In this document: positions 23,104 to 34,300 of the stretch, piece after piece
How the letters are laid out: every line of letters begins with the position of its first letter
How positions within the stretch are numbered: position 1 is the stretch's first letter
DNA from: Ctenosaura bakeri
Lineage: Eukaryota > Chordata > Lepidosauria > Squamata > Iguanidae
Length of the DNA: 64,000 bases
Assembly (NCBI GenBank): GCA_948474755.1
Contig: CAOLHI010000968.1
Span: forward strand, 62,001-126,000
Reading direction: 5' to 3'
Position numbers and translations under genes: made by a program
Notes under the pieces: generated by a model
The model's input: the letters and a program-made list of their open reading frames with translations, nothing else
What the model was told of the DNA's origin: nothing
The model's database searches: none

Positions 23104-24365
23104 CATAGAATCGTAGAAATCTAGAGTTGGAAGAGACCACACAGGCCATCCAGTCCAACCCCCTGCCATGCAGGAACACCCTCAAAGCAATCCCGACAGA
23201 TGACCATCCAGCCTCTGCTTAAAAACCTCCAAGGAAGGAGACTCCACTACACTCCGAGGCAGCATATTCCACTGCCAGACAGCCCTGACTGTCAGGAAGT
23301 TCTTCCTGAGGTTCAGGTAGAATCTCCTTTCCTGCAGCTTGAATCCATTGCTCCTTGTCCTGGTCTCTGGAGCAGCAGAAAACAAGCCCTCTCCTTCCTC
23401 TACGTGGCATCCCTTCAAATATTTAAACATGGCTATCATGTCCCCTCTTAACCTTCTCTTCTGCAGACTAAACATACCCAGCTCTCTAAGTCTGTCCTCA
23501 TAGGGCATGGCTTCCAGGCCTCTCACCATTTTGGTCGCCCTCCTCTGGACTTGCTCCAGCTTGTCAATATCCTTCTTGAATTGGGGTGCCCAGAACTGGA
23601 CACAGTATTCAAGATGGGGTCTAACCAAAGCAGAGTAGAGTGGTACCAGTACCTCCCTCGATCTAGACACCATAGTCCTATTGATGCAGCCGAGAATTGC
23701 ATTGGCTTTCTTGGCTGCCGCATCACACTGCTGACTCATGTTCAGCTTGTGGTCTATGAAGACTCCTAGATCCCTTTCACAAGTACTTCTATCCAGCCAC
23801 GTGTCCCCCATCCTATATTTCTGTATTCCATTTTTTCTACCTAAGTGTAGGACCTTACACTTCTCTCTGCTGAATTTCATTTTGTTCGCCTTGGCCCAGC
23901 TCTCCAATCTATCCAGGTCATTTTGAATTTTGATCCTGTCCTCTGGCATATTAGCAACCCCTCCCAATTTGGTATCATCTGCAGATTTGATGAGCATGCC
24001 CTCTATTCCTTCATCCAAGTCATTGATAAAAATGTTGAACAGCACTGGGCCCAGGACAGAACCCTGTGGCACCCCACTAGTCACTTCTCTCCAGGATGAA
24101 AAGCAGCCATTCGTGATCACCCTTTGGGTTCGGTCAGTCAACCAATTACAAATCCAACTAACAGTAACCCTGTCCAGCCCACATTTTACTAGCTTCTTTG
24201 CAAGAATGTCATGGGGAACTTTGTCAAAGGCCTTACTGAAATCGAGATATGCTACATCCACAGCATTCCCTTCATCTATCAAGCTAGTAACTCTATCATA
24301 AAAAGAGATAAGATTAGTCTGGCATGACTTATTTTTGAGAAATCCATGTTGACTTCTCGTGAATT
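23104..24365 (-). mobile_element. 5'-truncated CR1 LINE, minus strand, well preserved
   Basis: About 1.26 kb. The 3' end (low coordinate) carries the typical CR1 3' untranslated sequence: read on the minus strand GGTTGGACTGGATGGCC, TCTTCCAACTCTAGATTTCT and the terminal GATTCTATGA. The ORF2 C-terminal half is open throughout. No A-tail is seen, as is normal for CR1. The 5' end near 24365 is a truncation point within the reverse-transcriptase region. Confidence 0.92.
23182..24352 (-). pseudogene. CR1 ORF2 fragment, reverse transcriptase with a long open frame
   Basis: 366 codons are open from the first ATG (24282) to the stop near 23182, and the frame continues upstream of that ATG to about 24352 ([20 protein letters not shown]), so the ATG is internal and not a true start. 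Motifs in order: [34 protein letters not shown], a catalytic box reading SADDTKLGG where CR1 normally has FADD or YADD, then [31 protein letters not shown] and the conserved end [17 protein letters not shown]. The endonuclease and the first part of RT are missing, so it is not autonomous. The intact frame suggests a fairly recent insertion. Confidence 0.9.
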
Positions 24366-25252
24366 AGTAAGTTAAAAGCTGAAGTGACCTGAAACTGAAA
24401 ACAAGCACCCCAAGGGCTGTATATATATGCTGTCCTCAGATTGCTATAGTGATTTTACTTTCACACTCTGCTTTACTAAAAGTAGCGGTTCTCCACATCC
24501 CTTCAAGAGTCTACTCTATAGGAATAAAGTTCTCTGGCTCAAGACAGGCCAGAACACTTTACAAGGAGTTGTGAAGGAAGAATTGTTCAGATCATATATT
24601 TGTATGTTGTATGTCCACCTTACACATGAAAAGAGAGAGGAAGAGAGAGAGAGGCCTCTAAAGCAGTGTTTCTCAACCATGTGTTTCTTGGAATCCTGGC
24701 ATTCCTTGAGAGGTCACTGTGAGTTCCATGAGATAATGCAATTTTTTTAAAAAAAATTTTTTTGAATTATATATATATATTTTATCCATTTGATTTTCAT
24801 TGGCTGAAACCAGAAGAGGGCAGATTCCACTCTTGTCTGTCACACACACCCCCTCAAACCCTCCAGAGGAAACTCCTTTTTGACATACTCAGAATCTGCA
24901 AACCACAAGTGACTTCCATTTGCAGTATTTGGCCAGAAGAAGGCAGAATGGCCCACTGAGGATGCATGAGGGAGAAAATTGGCTGTACTCTTCCTGCAGT
25001 TGTTCATCCCTGCTCAAGAGTCATCTTCTACAATGACATGTTCCGGCCTGCCCTATTCAGGAACGTGGACTGATTGCTTCTCTTGTGCTGAGTTCAAAAG
25101 TGGAGATAAAAATGAAGGCTGGTGGAGTGCTGTGTTGAACTTCCTCACATTCCTGTGGAGCGGTGGTGGTGGTGGGCAAATCTGAAAGGTGAGGCCTTTG
25201 ATAGAGTCCATGCTGGGGGAAGGGGAAAAATTCATATAATCTCCGGGGGAAT
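24366..25252. other. Intronic DNA with a possible hAT end
   Basis: CAGTGTTTCTCAACCATGTG at 24665 resembles the left end of hAT elements in vertebrates. No matching right end or 8-bp duplication was found, so it is at best a fragment. An (AT)n tract is at 24767-24781. Confidence 0.4.
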
Positions 25253-25435
25253 GGGTTGCCAGATTGAAAACAGGAACGGGCTCTTCTACCTTTAATAATT
25301 ATATAGAAGAGAGAACTTCAGCAGATGTCACATACCTCTTATGTGACCAGGTAACAAGCAAAACCTGCTGAAATTCCATCTTCTGCACAGCCATTAAATG
25401 TGCAGGAGCCCTTTCCAGTTTCAGCCTGGCAACCT
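25253..25435. mobile_element. Foldback element starting GGTTGCCAG
   Basis: Near-palindrome. The left arm GGTTGCCAGATTGAAAACAG, continuing with GGGCTCTTCTACCTTTAAT and GAACTTCAGCAGATGT, is mirrored by the right arm, whose complement reads GGTTGCCAGGCTGAAACTGG, GGGCTCCTGCACATTTAAT and AATTTCAGCAGGTTTT. There is no coding capacity. It is a non-autonomous DNA transposon of a different family from the GGCC-ended elements. Confidence 0.75.
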
Positions 25436-26619
25436 TATCTAGGTGTCTGAAGAGCCAGAGATTGGACACACACACAGAAGGACACACAGACACACACCCC
25501 TACTCCCATTGAGGGGAAAGGGAATGTAATGAATGTAAAGAGAAGACTATGCTTAAGGACATTTATACAGACTTTACCTATATCATTAGAGTGTCCAGAT
25601 CTTCTGAGATTTACTATAGTAAATCTATAATAAACAGAAGTGTTAGAGTCAGTTAAATATGTGGCATTTCAACATCCCTGTTACTCACCCAGGTTCTGTT
25701 TCAGAGCAGAAATGCTAGGCCTGGGAAATGGATTTTTGACTTGAAAATCTGGCCCTATTCTGTTGCTGGGAGTTTTTTGTTTTCCCAGAGATCTCTCTCT
25801 AGGTTCTCTGCTGACTTGGAGGATGTTACTTCTCTGTAGTGTTCATTGGGAGCCACCAATAAACAAAATGTATCTCTGGCATTGCCAACCTCTTCTGATG
25901 GAGCAAATGCAGCCCTCTCTTTGTGTGTATGCTCTTTCGCTCACACACAACACACATACTTCTTCTCTTGTGTTATATTATAAAAATAAACACTACAGAT
26001 TTCCCCCACCTATCTGGTTAGGGATCAGAGAACTGTCAGAAAATGAACTGGTTGAAAAGCAGAACACATGTACTGTACTGAAGAAGGCATGAAGGATTTG
26101 TAGAGGCTCAACTTGGGACCAACCCTGCACACACTGCTTGCAGTCTCTCTGCCAGATTAATGCTTTTTTTCTCCTGTCAGCTTGCTTTGCAAGCAGCGTG
26201 TGCATGCGAGTGGCTTCAAGCAAGCGGACAGAGGCAAGAAGAAGAACTGTTGAAAAAGCAGAACCCCCTTTGAATTAATGGAACTTGTTCTTAATTTGGA
26301 AGCCTCAAAAGAGCAAGTCATCGGATAATGGAGTGTCCATTGGGGCAAATGAGGGCTTCCTGTAGTGCCCAGTGCCAGTGCAAATTTATTGTACACAATT
26401 AAGAGCCATCTCCTATATCACATAACCTTTCTTCTCAAACAGGTCTTCCCACCCTCTTACCAAACATTTAAGAAAGCAGGTCTTTCCTTCTCTGTCTGAA
26501 CCCCTGGACTCAATTGAATCCCTGGACTCAACAGTAAAATAAAATGAAACACATGTTTCTTTTTGCCTTTTCTGCAGAAGAGGAAGGAAGCATTTGTTTT
26601 GTTTTGTTTGCTTTCAGTC
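25436..26619. other. Intronic DNA, nothing recognised
   Basis: Contains short (CA)n runs near 25468 and 25940. No exon or named repeat. Confidence 0.45.
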
Positions 26620-28185
26620 TTGAGCTGAGGAGTTTGAGGGGGAAAAATTAAGCTCCAGAGTACAAGAACAGTAGAAGAGCTCATCCAGGTGGAAATCAGA
26701 AGTGGAACTACAGCAGCTACAGCAGCCTGGCAGTTAGTTTAAGCCAGGGCTTTCCAAATGGTGTGCCATGGCGTGTTCGTGTGTCACCTACAATCTTGGA
26801 AATGTATGCTATTATTTATAAATCACACATTTAAAAAATATATGAAGGGCTGTCATGAGGTATGTTGTGTTCCTATATATATTTTTTATTACAATTTATG
26901 TATGTGTCTGTATCTCTTATATGGGGTTAGTTTAACCTCCGGTTTGCTAGTAAAACCGAATTGCTGTGTTGCGAAATAATGCATGTCTAAAAAGTGTGTC
27001 ATCAACATGGAAAGTTTGGAAAGCTCTGGCTTAAGCCAAAGCAGACCCATCTACCCACCCCAGGCACCAGCTTGCTATCTTCTTGGTCACACAGGGCAAA
27101 GCCCCTCCTGACCTAGTGAATCTCATGTGTGAATGTCAGTTCTATAAAAATCCACTTACCCAGGCCTATCAGTCTGTCTTCTCTTGTTTTTACCACCCAT
27201 GAAGACCTTCACCTTTGTAGGAGTGGGGAAAGTGTAATGTCCCTGTGTGTGTTTGTTGGGAGATGTGTCTACCTGCTCCCTCAGAGGGGAGGCAGCAAAC
27301 CAGTGGATCCTCCAGACCAGCCATTAAATAAAGAGGGAGGTATGAGGGGGCTGACTGGGGGACAGCCTGAGCCTCGTGGTGGGGCATTCCAGACACCAGG
27401 GTGTCCGTTGACTACTGCTAACCAGGGTTGGTCCTTCAGCATTTGTGACATCATAAAGGCAAGATATCTACTTATTATTTGTATATTACATTATTACTCT
27501 CATTGTTATTTAGTTCTATCTGTGCACATTGGAGTTAAGTTTAAGTGGGCAGTTCTCCAACTTTAATTCTATATTACAATTACTTTTGTCTATTAATTTT
27601 CTGTATTCTCTTTTTTTATTAAAGGTAATCCTGCATATAGTTAATTTTAATACTATTATTTTATGCCAGCCCTCAGTAGTAACTGCTTCAGAGATTCATG
27701 TTGATTCGCCTGTGGCTTTAGAAAGCGATTATGCATTAATTCTGCACTATATCACCAAGGCAAAAGAACAGAGAGTTCAGCTAGCTACAGCAACCCTTAT
27801 TTGATCCATCATCTGATAAAGTGTTTGCCATGTTATCCAAAGGAACCTTTCTTCATGCACATAAAAAGGTTTTTAATATTTTCTAAAATCTCCTTGGGGT
27901 ATCATTGGTCAAAAAAACAAGTATTACATGTAGAGAAACACATTCATAACATTGAAGGCAAGGTCACCCAACCTATTGCAGAATTGGGAAATACAGTTAT
28001 TCCAGATCTTAGGCAATTACCATCCTGAGGGGGAATAAATAATTGCAGCTATAGGGAACAATGCTACACTGATACAGTACCCAGTTGAGGTTCAGGAAAC
28101 ATTACTTACATGCACAATAAAGAAGATTAGTTTCACTATCTATATCTGGAAGTAGGGTAAATAAATAGGCTCTCCACGAGAGCCA
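26620..28185 (+). repeat. Unclassified unit of about 1.5 kb, copy A
   Basis: Aligns in inverted orientation with 40466-41965 over most of its length. Anchors: 27365-27391 is an exact 27-base match to 41254-41280 reversed; CAGCAGCCTGGCAGTTAG (26720-26737) matches 41850-41870; the CACCAAGGCAAAAGAACAGA segment near 27751 matches about 40870-40890. The largest frame (27129-27566, 145 codons) has no known domain and is not preserved in copy B. The outer borders are approximate. A 284-bp hAT element sits inside (26745-27028). It could be an old dispersed repeat such as a solo LTR, or a local inverted duplication; I cannot tell which. Confidence 0.7.
26745..27028. mobile_element. Non-autonomous hAT element (284 bp) with 8-bp duplication
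   Basis: The ends are inverted: CAGGGCTTTCCAAATGG on the left, and the complement of the right end reads CAGAGCTTTCCAAAC. It is flanked by GTTTAAGC (26737-26744) and GCTTAAGC (27029-27036), an 8-bp target duplication with one change. Copy B of the host repeat has a single GCTTAAGC at this place, which is the empty site. It has no transposase frame. Confidence 0.85.
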
Positions 28186-28751
28186 GCTTTTAACCATGTA
28201 TTTATTTATTTATTTTCTTAGTACTACATTGGTGATTTTCAATAAGTTAAAATAGTTCTGAATTCCTTCAAATAAATGTATTTCTTTGTGTGTGCTGTGC
28301 TTTATTTTGGCATACATGAGAGTACACACACTTAAATGTATGCAAGCTGAAATGTCATTTGTGAATTCAAGTGTTGCAGTGCACTAAATGACCCACTACA
28401 GACTGCTTGCTCTGGGGATCATTGTCTCAATTCAGCTCTGAGATTGAGCGATTGATCTATTTATTTATTTGTTTGTTTGCTTTCATAGGACAGATACAAA
28501 AACATAAATACAAACACAAGTACAAAAAAAGATAGATGTGAGTACCAAACAGAACTAAAAAAAAATAAAAAAAATAGATGAGCAAAATGTGTTGGCTTCT
28601 ACCTACTTCAGTTGCTAAAGATATAACTGAGCTGCTTTCAAGGTGGAAGGTTTGAAATATACCGTACTGTTTTCAACATTCTTCAGTGGATGATGATGAC
28701 TCATCATGACTTCTAGACTCGGGCTGTGTGCTATCAGGATCTTAAGTCTAT
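28186..28751. other. Intronic DNA, nothing recognised
   Basis: AT-rich, with TTTA-type runs near 28200 and 28460 and an A-rich tract near 28557. No exon. Confidence 0.45.
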
Positions 28752-28997
28752 GGCCATTTCCACACTAGACTATTATTGTGCTATTATTCCACTTTCAACA
28801 TCCTATGGAATCCTGGGCTTTACAGGTGTTTGTGTGTGTGTGTGTATGTTAAATATATTTTATTATTATTTGAATTGTATATTTGGAATATGAATGAAAT
28901 GAATTGGTTGAAATTTGAAACGGAAAACTTTAATAAAAAGATTTGAAATATGAATGTGGAATAATAGCACGTTAGCAGTTCAGTGTAGAATCAGCCT
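28752..28997. mobile_element. Palindromic MITE split by a short L1 3' end
   Basis: The left arm (28752-28828: TGGCCATTTCCACACTAGAC through CATCCTATGGAATCCTGGG) and the right end (28953-28997: GAATGTGGAATAATAGCACG ... AATCAGCC) belong to the GGCC foldback family. Between them, about 28830-28945 has a (GT)n run and TTTGAAACGGAAAACTTTAA then TAAAAAG, resembling the 3' end of reptile L1 elements. The L1 assignment is inferred from those motifs only. Confidence 0.6.
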
Positions 28998-29233
28998 ATG
29001 GATCCAGAAATTCTCCCTTTTGTCCAAATTGCCTGAAGGGGAGGAACTTCAGTACTGAACGGGGATAAATCAGAGAGGCTGCGATGTTCTGAACTAAAAT
29101 GCCTGGCCATTGGTTGCTCTCATTTCCTGGTAAAATTCCTGACTTGTGGTTACTGAAACATGCATATAGGCATGTGGTTGTTTCCTCTACATTCTCCAGA
29201 TGATGTCCAATTTTTCTACATTTGCTCACATAG

Positions 29234-29283
29234 GCCATTTCCGCACTAGCCTGTTATAGCGCGATGATTCCACTTTCAACATT
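29234..29283. mobile_element. Left-end fragment of the palindromic MITE
   Basis: GGCCATTTCCGCACTAGCCT followed by TATAGCGCGATGATTCCACT and TTCAACAT, cut off by the Bov-B tail at 29284. Confidence 0.75.
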
Positions 29284-30780
29284 GTGTTGTTGTTGTTGTT
29301 GTTGTTTTTAACTGCGATCAAGTCAATTTTGACTTAATCGCAGTCTTATGAATGTGAGACTTCCAAGTCACTCTGATTTCAATAGGCTTGCACAGGTCTT
29401 GCAGACTCAGGGTTGTGGCTTCCTCCATTGAGTTTAACCATCTGTAATGTGGCCTTCCTCTTTTCTTACTGCTTTCTATCTTATCAAACATTATTGTCTC
29501 TTCTAGTGAGTTGTGTTTTCTCATGATATGTCCAGAGCATGACAGTCTCAGTTTACTCATCTTGGATTCTAGGGAGGGTTCAGCCTCGATTTACTATAGG
29601 ATCCATTTATTTATCTTTTTAGCAGTTCACAGAATCTGTAGAACTTTTCTCTAGCACCATATTTCAAATGAGTTGATTTTATTCCTATCAGCTCTCTTTA
29701 CTGTCCAGGTTTCATAATCATACATAGAAATGGGAAACACAATGATATGGACAATCCTACTTTAGCATTCAGTGATATACCTTGATACTTTAGGATCTTG
29801 TCTAGTTTCTTCATAACTGCCCTTCCAAATCCTAGGCCCTTTCCGCACCTTACCTTTTTCCGGTGCTGGGGTGCGGGGATTGCGCAAGCAGCCTCCAGCA
29901 AGAGGCTCTCGTGTCTCTGCTGCTTCAGCTCCGCACGAGCTGCCTGCTTGTGCGAGAGCCCTGCTGCTTCCTTTCGCTGTGCAGCCTGGGCGTTTCCCAG
30001 GCTGCGCTGGGGCAGGAAGCATGACCGGCGTGGCTCTGGAGTGGCACGCCAGGTAAGTGCATGTGGGGTCTGGTAGCAATGTGCAATCGTGCACCATTTT
30101 CGGCTTGCAGCCAAAAGTGAAAAAGTGCGTGATCGGTGCCTGCAAGCCCCTGGAGCATCACGTGATTATGAGTGCGTCATGCAGATCACTCCTCACAATT
30201 GCACGACACTCCAGGCACCCTTTCGCATGGAAAATGCCATGCAAAAAGGGTTCTAGTCTTTACATTAATTTTTGATATTGTGGTCTGTGCCATAATTTGT
30301 TCCTGGTCTTGTTTTTGCAATGAGAATAGAGGCTTTCCATTTTCTGCTTCTGATTATGTAGCCTATTTGATTTCTATGTTGGCCATCAGGTGATTATATA
30401 TACAGTCATCTCTTGGGTTGCTTGAAGAATGTGCTCGCGATGAACAAACTGTTGGTCATGGAGAATTCAGTCAGTTACTCTCCAGCTTCATTTCTTGATC
30501 TTAGTCTAAATTCTTTTACAGTCTTTGTGCTCTGTTTCTTACTTTTGCATTCCAGTCATTGATGATTAACAAGAAGTTCTGTTTTGTTGTGTGATCAGTT
30601 TTCTCCTGGACTCCAGCACAGAATCCTTAATTTCTTCTTCCTCTTCTTCTGTAATTGCAGCATAAACTTGAATTATAGCTAAGTTGATGGGTTTTCCCTG
30701 AAGTCTTATTAATATTATTTTCATGACCAGTTTTGCAATTCTTTTCCAAAATGAACTATTTATCTGCACTACAAGCTCAG
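29284..30780 (-). mobile_element. Bov-B/RTE LINE, minus strand, internally deleted
   Basis: The 3' tail is (TTG)n at 29284-29307. The minus-strand frame at 29318-29560 encodes the Bov-B C-terminus (SCSGHIMRKHNSLEETIMF, KKRGRPHYRWLNSMEEATTL). The sequence to 29834 aligns with about 1441-1960 of the first Bov-B. The part from 30255 aligns with about 3490-4090, including GKPINLAIIQVYA from the endonuclease. About 1.5 kb of the element is missing exactly where a GC-rich element now lies (29835-30250). Decayed and not functional. Confidence 0.82.
29835..30250. mobile_element. GC-rich TIR element, family 2, copy 2 (inverted)
   Basis: The left end is GGCCCTTTCCGCACCTTACC; the right end, CATGCAAAAAGGG, is degraded. 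The interior is GC- and CpG-rich and contains CAGCCTGGGCG and GGCAGGAAGCATGACC, similar to the element at 15738-16169 in the opposite orientation. It is inserted in a Bov-B. Overlapping long open frames on both strands come from base composition. Confidence 0.72.
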
Positions 30781-30984
30781 CTACCTGCCCTAGGCTCCAA
30801 TATGTTCTTTCTCTTATTCTTCCCTACTATCTTCTCAAAGAAATCACACAAAGCCATCTGACACATTTCTTTCAGTTCTCATATTTCTTCTGAGGCAGTA
30901 GGGTTTCTTGTTTTACTGAATATGATAGAGGGAGAATCACCCATCCCAATGAATCCTTTACAAAAAATGCTAACAAACCAATTC

Positions 30985-31597
30985 ACTAAACCATTTTTTA
31001 ATTAATCGCTGATTTAATTCTAAGCTCTGATGATTTTAAAAATTGCAATTTAATTCTGGGCTGCATCAGCAAACGTATAGTTTCCAGACTGAAAGAAGTA
31101 ACAGTACAGTACAGTACAGTACAGTACCACTCTATTCTGCTTTCACCAGACCTCATCTGGAATCTTGAAGAAATATATTGACAAGCTAGAACATGTCCAG
31201 AAGAGGGCAATCAAGATGGTCACAAGTCTATGAGGAATGACTTAGAGAGATGAGGATGTTGAGCTTGGAAAAGTGAAGACTATGAAGTGACAGGATGGCC
31301 ATCTTTGAATATCTGCAGGGATGTTATGTAGAAGATGCCCCAGAGACTGCAACAGAATTCAATTTACAAGAAAAGAGATTTCATCTAAACATTAAGAAAA
31401 ACATATTGACTGTAAGAGCTGTTTGGCAGTGGAATAGGCTGCCTTGGAATGTGGTGGGGTCTCCTTTAGAGATCCTTAAATAGATGTTGTATGGCCATTT
31501 TTCAGGAATGCTTTAGTTGTGTATTCCTCTATGTGGCAGAGGGTTAGACTAGATAGCACTTGTGTTCCCTTCCAACTCTGTATTCTATGCTTCACAA
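30985..31597 (+). mobile_element. CR1 LINE 3' end, plus strand, decayed
   Basis: GGGCTGCATCAGCAAACGTA (31061) corresponds to the GCINR part of CR1 ORF2. MAIFEYLQGCYVE (from 31295), the [19 protein letters not shown] block and the 3' untranslated segment GGTTAGACTAGATAGC, CTTCCAACTCTGTATTCTAT follow. Compared with the copy at 23104-24365 it has several frameshifts and an (ACAGT)n expansion at 31099-31126. The left edge is approximate. Confidence 0.82.
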
Positions 31598-32552
31598 ATA
31601 TTTTAGAAAGCTCATTGTTATATTAAATAACCACGTACCAAGACTTCAGTATTCATTCCAGAAAGGAAATTGGTGGATTATGAAATGACAGCAGTGAAAA
31701 TGATTAGAATCCATGTAAAACTTAAATATGAGAAAAGAGATTTTAAAAGCTGAGGATTATTCACTTTTGAAAGCAGGAGGTTAAGAAGAGATATGATAGA
31801 CGTGGATAAAAGTAATACATGTAACTATGCTGCCAAAGCCAATTTGGCCACTCTCATTCATTCTACTGTGTAATACTTGATGAATTTAAATGAGTGCAGA
31901 TGTAAAATGCACAAAAGGAAAGTAATTCTTTCATTAATCATACAGTACATTTGCTTCTATTCAATGTTATTAAATTAGTAGTATGTACTAAAAGGATGGT
32001 AGAAAAATGCCAAAGCTATCTGTTTTTCAGCATCACATAGCATGTTAATGTTGCATTGGATTTAAACTGTCTCCACCCTCACTATACATTGCTTAGATGC
32101 TTTGCTATACTAGCAATGCAAAATGTTATCCTTTCTGTGTCCGTTGTGTCCCAAACTGGCAGGGCCAGTGCCAGTTAAATCCTCTGTTGTCTGACTATTT
32201 CAGCTGCTTTAAAAATGCCTCAGTTCTCTCTCCTCTTTTCACTTCCCTCCTTTGTCTTCACCTTAATATGATAGTTGTAAGCTGAAATCAAAGTACAAAA
32301 ATAGTTTACATTCAATTAACTCAGCAGTGGGGAGGGAAGAACAGAGGAAAGGGCACAATCTTGCCCTCTCCAGTAGGCTCAGGCAAAAACAAGCTACTGC
32401 AGTCTGTTTCAGCTATGTATTCTTTCTCATTATTCACTTTTGCCATCTTGACCACACTGATATTGCTAGGCCCCATGCATCTGATACCATTTGTGAGATA
32501 TTGGAGAGTAGGTACATTCATTCAGAAGCAGATAAATGGGACTTTTAATTTT
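31598..32552. other. Intronic DNA, nothing recognised
   Basis: AT-rich. A short segment near 31730-31810 (GAGAAAAGAGATTTTAAAAG, AGGAGGTTAAGAAGAGATAT) could be older CR1, but I cannot support it further. Confidence 0.4.
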
Positions 32553-32775
32553 ATTTATTTGTACCCCGCCTCTCCATATGGATCGAGGTGGCGAACAACT
32601 TACAAATAGCATGTATTTCGAAACATTCTATACATGCCCCCAACAAGCTGGGTACTCATTTTACCGACCTGCGAAAGGATGGAAGGCTGAGTCAACCTTG
32701 GAGCCGGGCAGGATCGAACTCACAACCTTGTGGCTGGCAGTACTGGCATTTAACCACTGCGCCACGAGGGCTTGA
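32553..32775 (-). mobile_element. tRNA-derived SINE with CCCGCCTCTCC tail, copy 1
   Basis: Read on the minus strand: the head GTGGCGCAGTGGTTAAATGC (A box), then AAGGTTGTGAGTTCGATCCT (B box), a body with GGTTGACTCAGCCTTCCATC, and a tail TATGGAGAGGCGGGGTAC followed by A/T-rich short repeats. The Pol III boxes make the tRNA origin clear. Close relatives, same orientation, are at 41313-41549 and 49434-49695. Confidence 0.85.
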
Positions 32776-33925
32776 ATTAGATGGCTACCATTTCCAAATA
32801 GGATTAGAGAAGAACACAATTCTGATTCTACTGAACCAAGTCAGAGCTTATGTTTTTTTATTTTGAAACATAAAAAATGTCAACATTCAGGTTAACCTAT
32901 TTATTTTAGAATGACAGAATGTGGATTACAATACACTTATTCACATTAAGAATATTCAGGTTTATTTAGCTGAATGTGCAATGTTGGTTTTGAAGGGATC
33001 ATGTTATATAAACTTGTTCCAGTACCCTCCAATTCCAGTACAGCAGTTTAGTTCCTAGCTCAAGAGCATTCCAGATTTCAGAAAGCATTAACTAGAGTCA
33101 TTCCCTACGGCTGTTTGAATGCCCTTACATTTTTACTTTAGTATCAGTTCCAATCAGTTTCAGAAAGCAAGCCAGCAATTCTTGTTTTTCAATAAACAAA
33201 TATTTATGTGTAAGGAAGGGACCTGTAGATTAAATATGTATTAAATATGCAGCTGTATTAAATTATTTTAAAATAGATGCATAGAGTGAGTGTTTCATTT
33301 CAGGAAAGATAATGAGGTAGTTAAGGGTTCTCTTGTTCTACCACTCCCTGGTTTGTGAGAGGAGCCAAAGGCTCAGCTGCCATGTTCTGATTGTACATTC
33401 AAGCTGTCATGGATGCCTTGGAGTCAACAGCTGTGGCCAAATATATAGCTGAAATAAGAGGAGCCACCAAGTCTTCTCTAGAGAGATCCCTTTGAGGTCA
33501 ACTGGATAGTACAGCCTCCAATGTTATATGATTTTTTTTCTCCCATGTCAGTTCACTAAAGGGTGAGTAACTTGAGTTCTAAGGTGGGAATACTGCTTAT
33601 CAGATCCAGTCTCCAGTGGTGACTATAGGGCTGTAAAGAACAATTGCACATGGGATCCTGCAAATGGTTAGCTGGGAGCAGGGGCAAAATCGCAAATATG
33701 AGTTCTAGTTGTGAATCATTTTCAGTGTATCACTCTTTGCAATGCTGGAAATGTAGAAACTGAAGGAAAAGTTCATGGGGGGGGGCAGAATTCTTATGAG
33801 GGCAATGCCCTCCTTTTGCCTGCCACCACAGTTACATCCTGGAACAGCAGGTGGGTAGGATAGGCAAGTACACGGTTGTAATCAAGAATCTCAGGTGATA
33901 GATGCTGGGTCAGAAGCTGGAGGTA
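32776..33925. other. Intronic DNA, nothing recognised
   Basis: No exon or named repeat. A G-run is at 33777-33785. Confidence 0.45.
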
Positions 33926-34010
33926 GGGTTGCGAGGTGTACCTTATTATTGGGGATGTCCCCTATTTGATGGATAGAAAGTTTTTCCTTTTATGTAGCCT
34001 GAATGAGATG
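33926..34010 (+). mobile_element. Unclassified dispersed repeat, plus-strand copy
   Basis: TAGGGTTGCGAGGTGTACCT, GGGGATGTCCCCTATTTGAT and AGAAAGTTTTTCC match the minus strand of 18595-18852. Its right part is cut off by a microsatellite. Confidence 0.55.
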
Positions 34011-34013
34011 CCC

Positions 34014-34112
34014 ATATATATATGTATGTGTGTGTGTGTGTATGTGTGTGTGTGTATACACCCATACATATTTATTTATTTATACACACACACACACACA
34101 TACATATATTTG
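34014..34112. repeat. (TG)n and (CA)n microsatellites
   Basis: ATATATAT then (GT)n at 34025-34056 and (AC)n at 34084-34100, with TTTA units between. The GT and CA arms can pair with each other. Confidence 0.85.
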
Positions 34113-34219
34113 GGGATGTAGGCCTTTCAGAAAGACAGAAATGTGTGTATCACATAATTTATACATGTAGCCAATGATAATTCCACAGAGAAATATGTAG
34201 GTAAATTAAATGAAATCAG

Positions 34220-34300
34220 TTATAGTCATCCCTCCACATTTGCTAGGGTTAGGGGCACAGGAGCCCTGGGAAAAACTGTGAATAATTCTAGGGCCTTCCA
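34220..34300 (+). mobile_element. Possible DNA-transposon end (Tigger-like)
   Basis: TATAGTCATCCCTCCACATT and GGGTTAGGGGCACAGGAGCC resemble ends of pogo/Tigger-type elements as I recall them. No matching right end was found. Confidence 0.3.

Noticed and set aside
27129..27566. 145-codon frame in copy A of the 1.5-kb unit
   Set aside because: Copy B does not preserve the frame, and no domain is recognised.
29698..30161. Overlapping long frames on both strands, GC-rich
   Set aside because: They lie in a TIR element with matching relatives; several frames are open at once, which reflects base composition.
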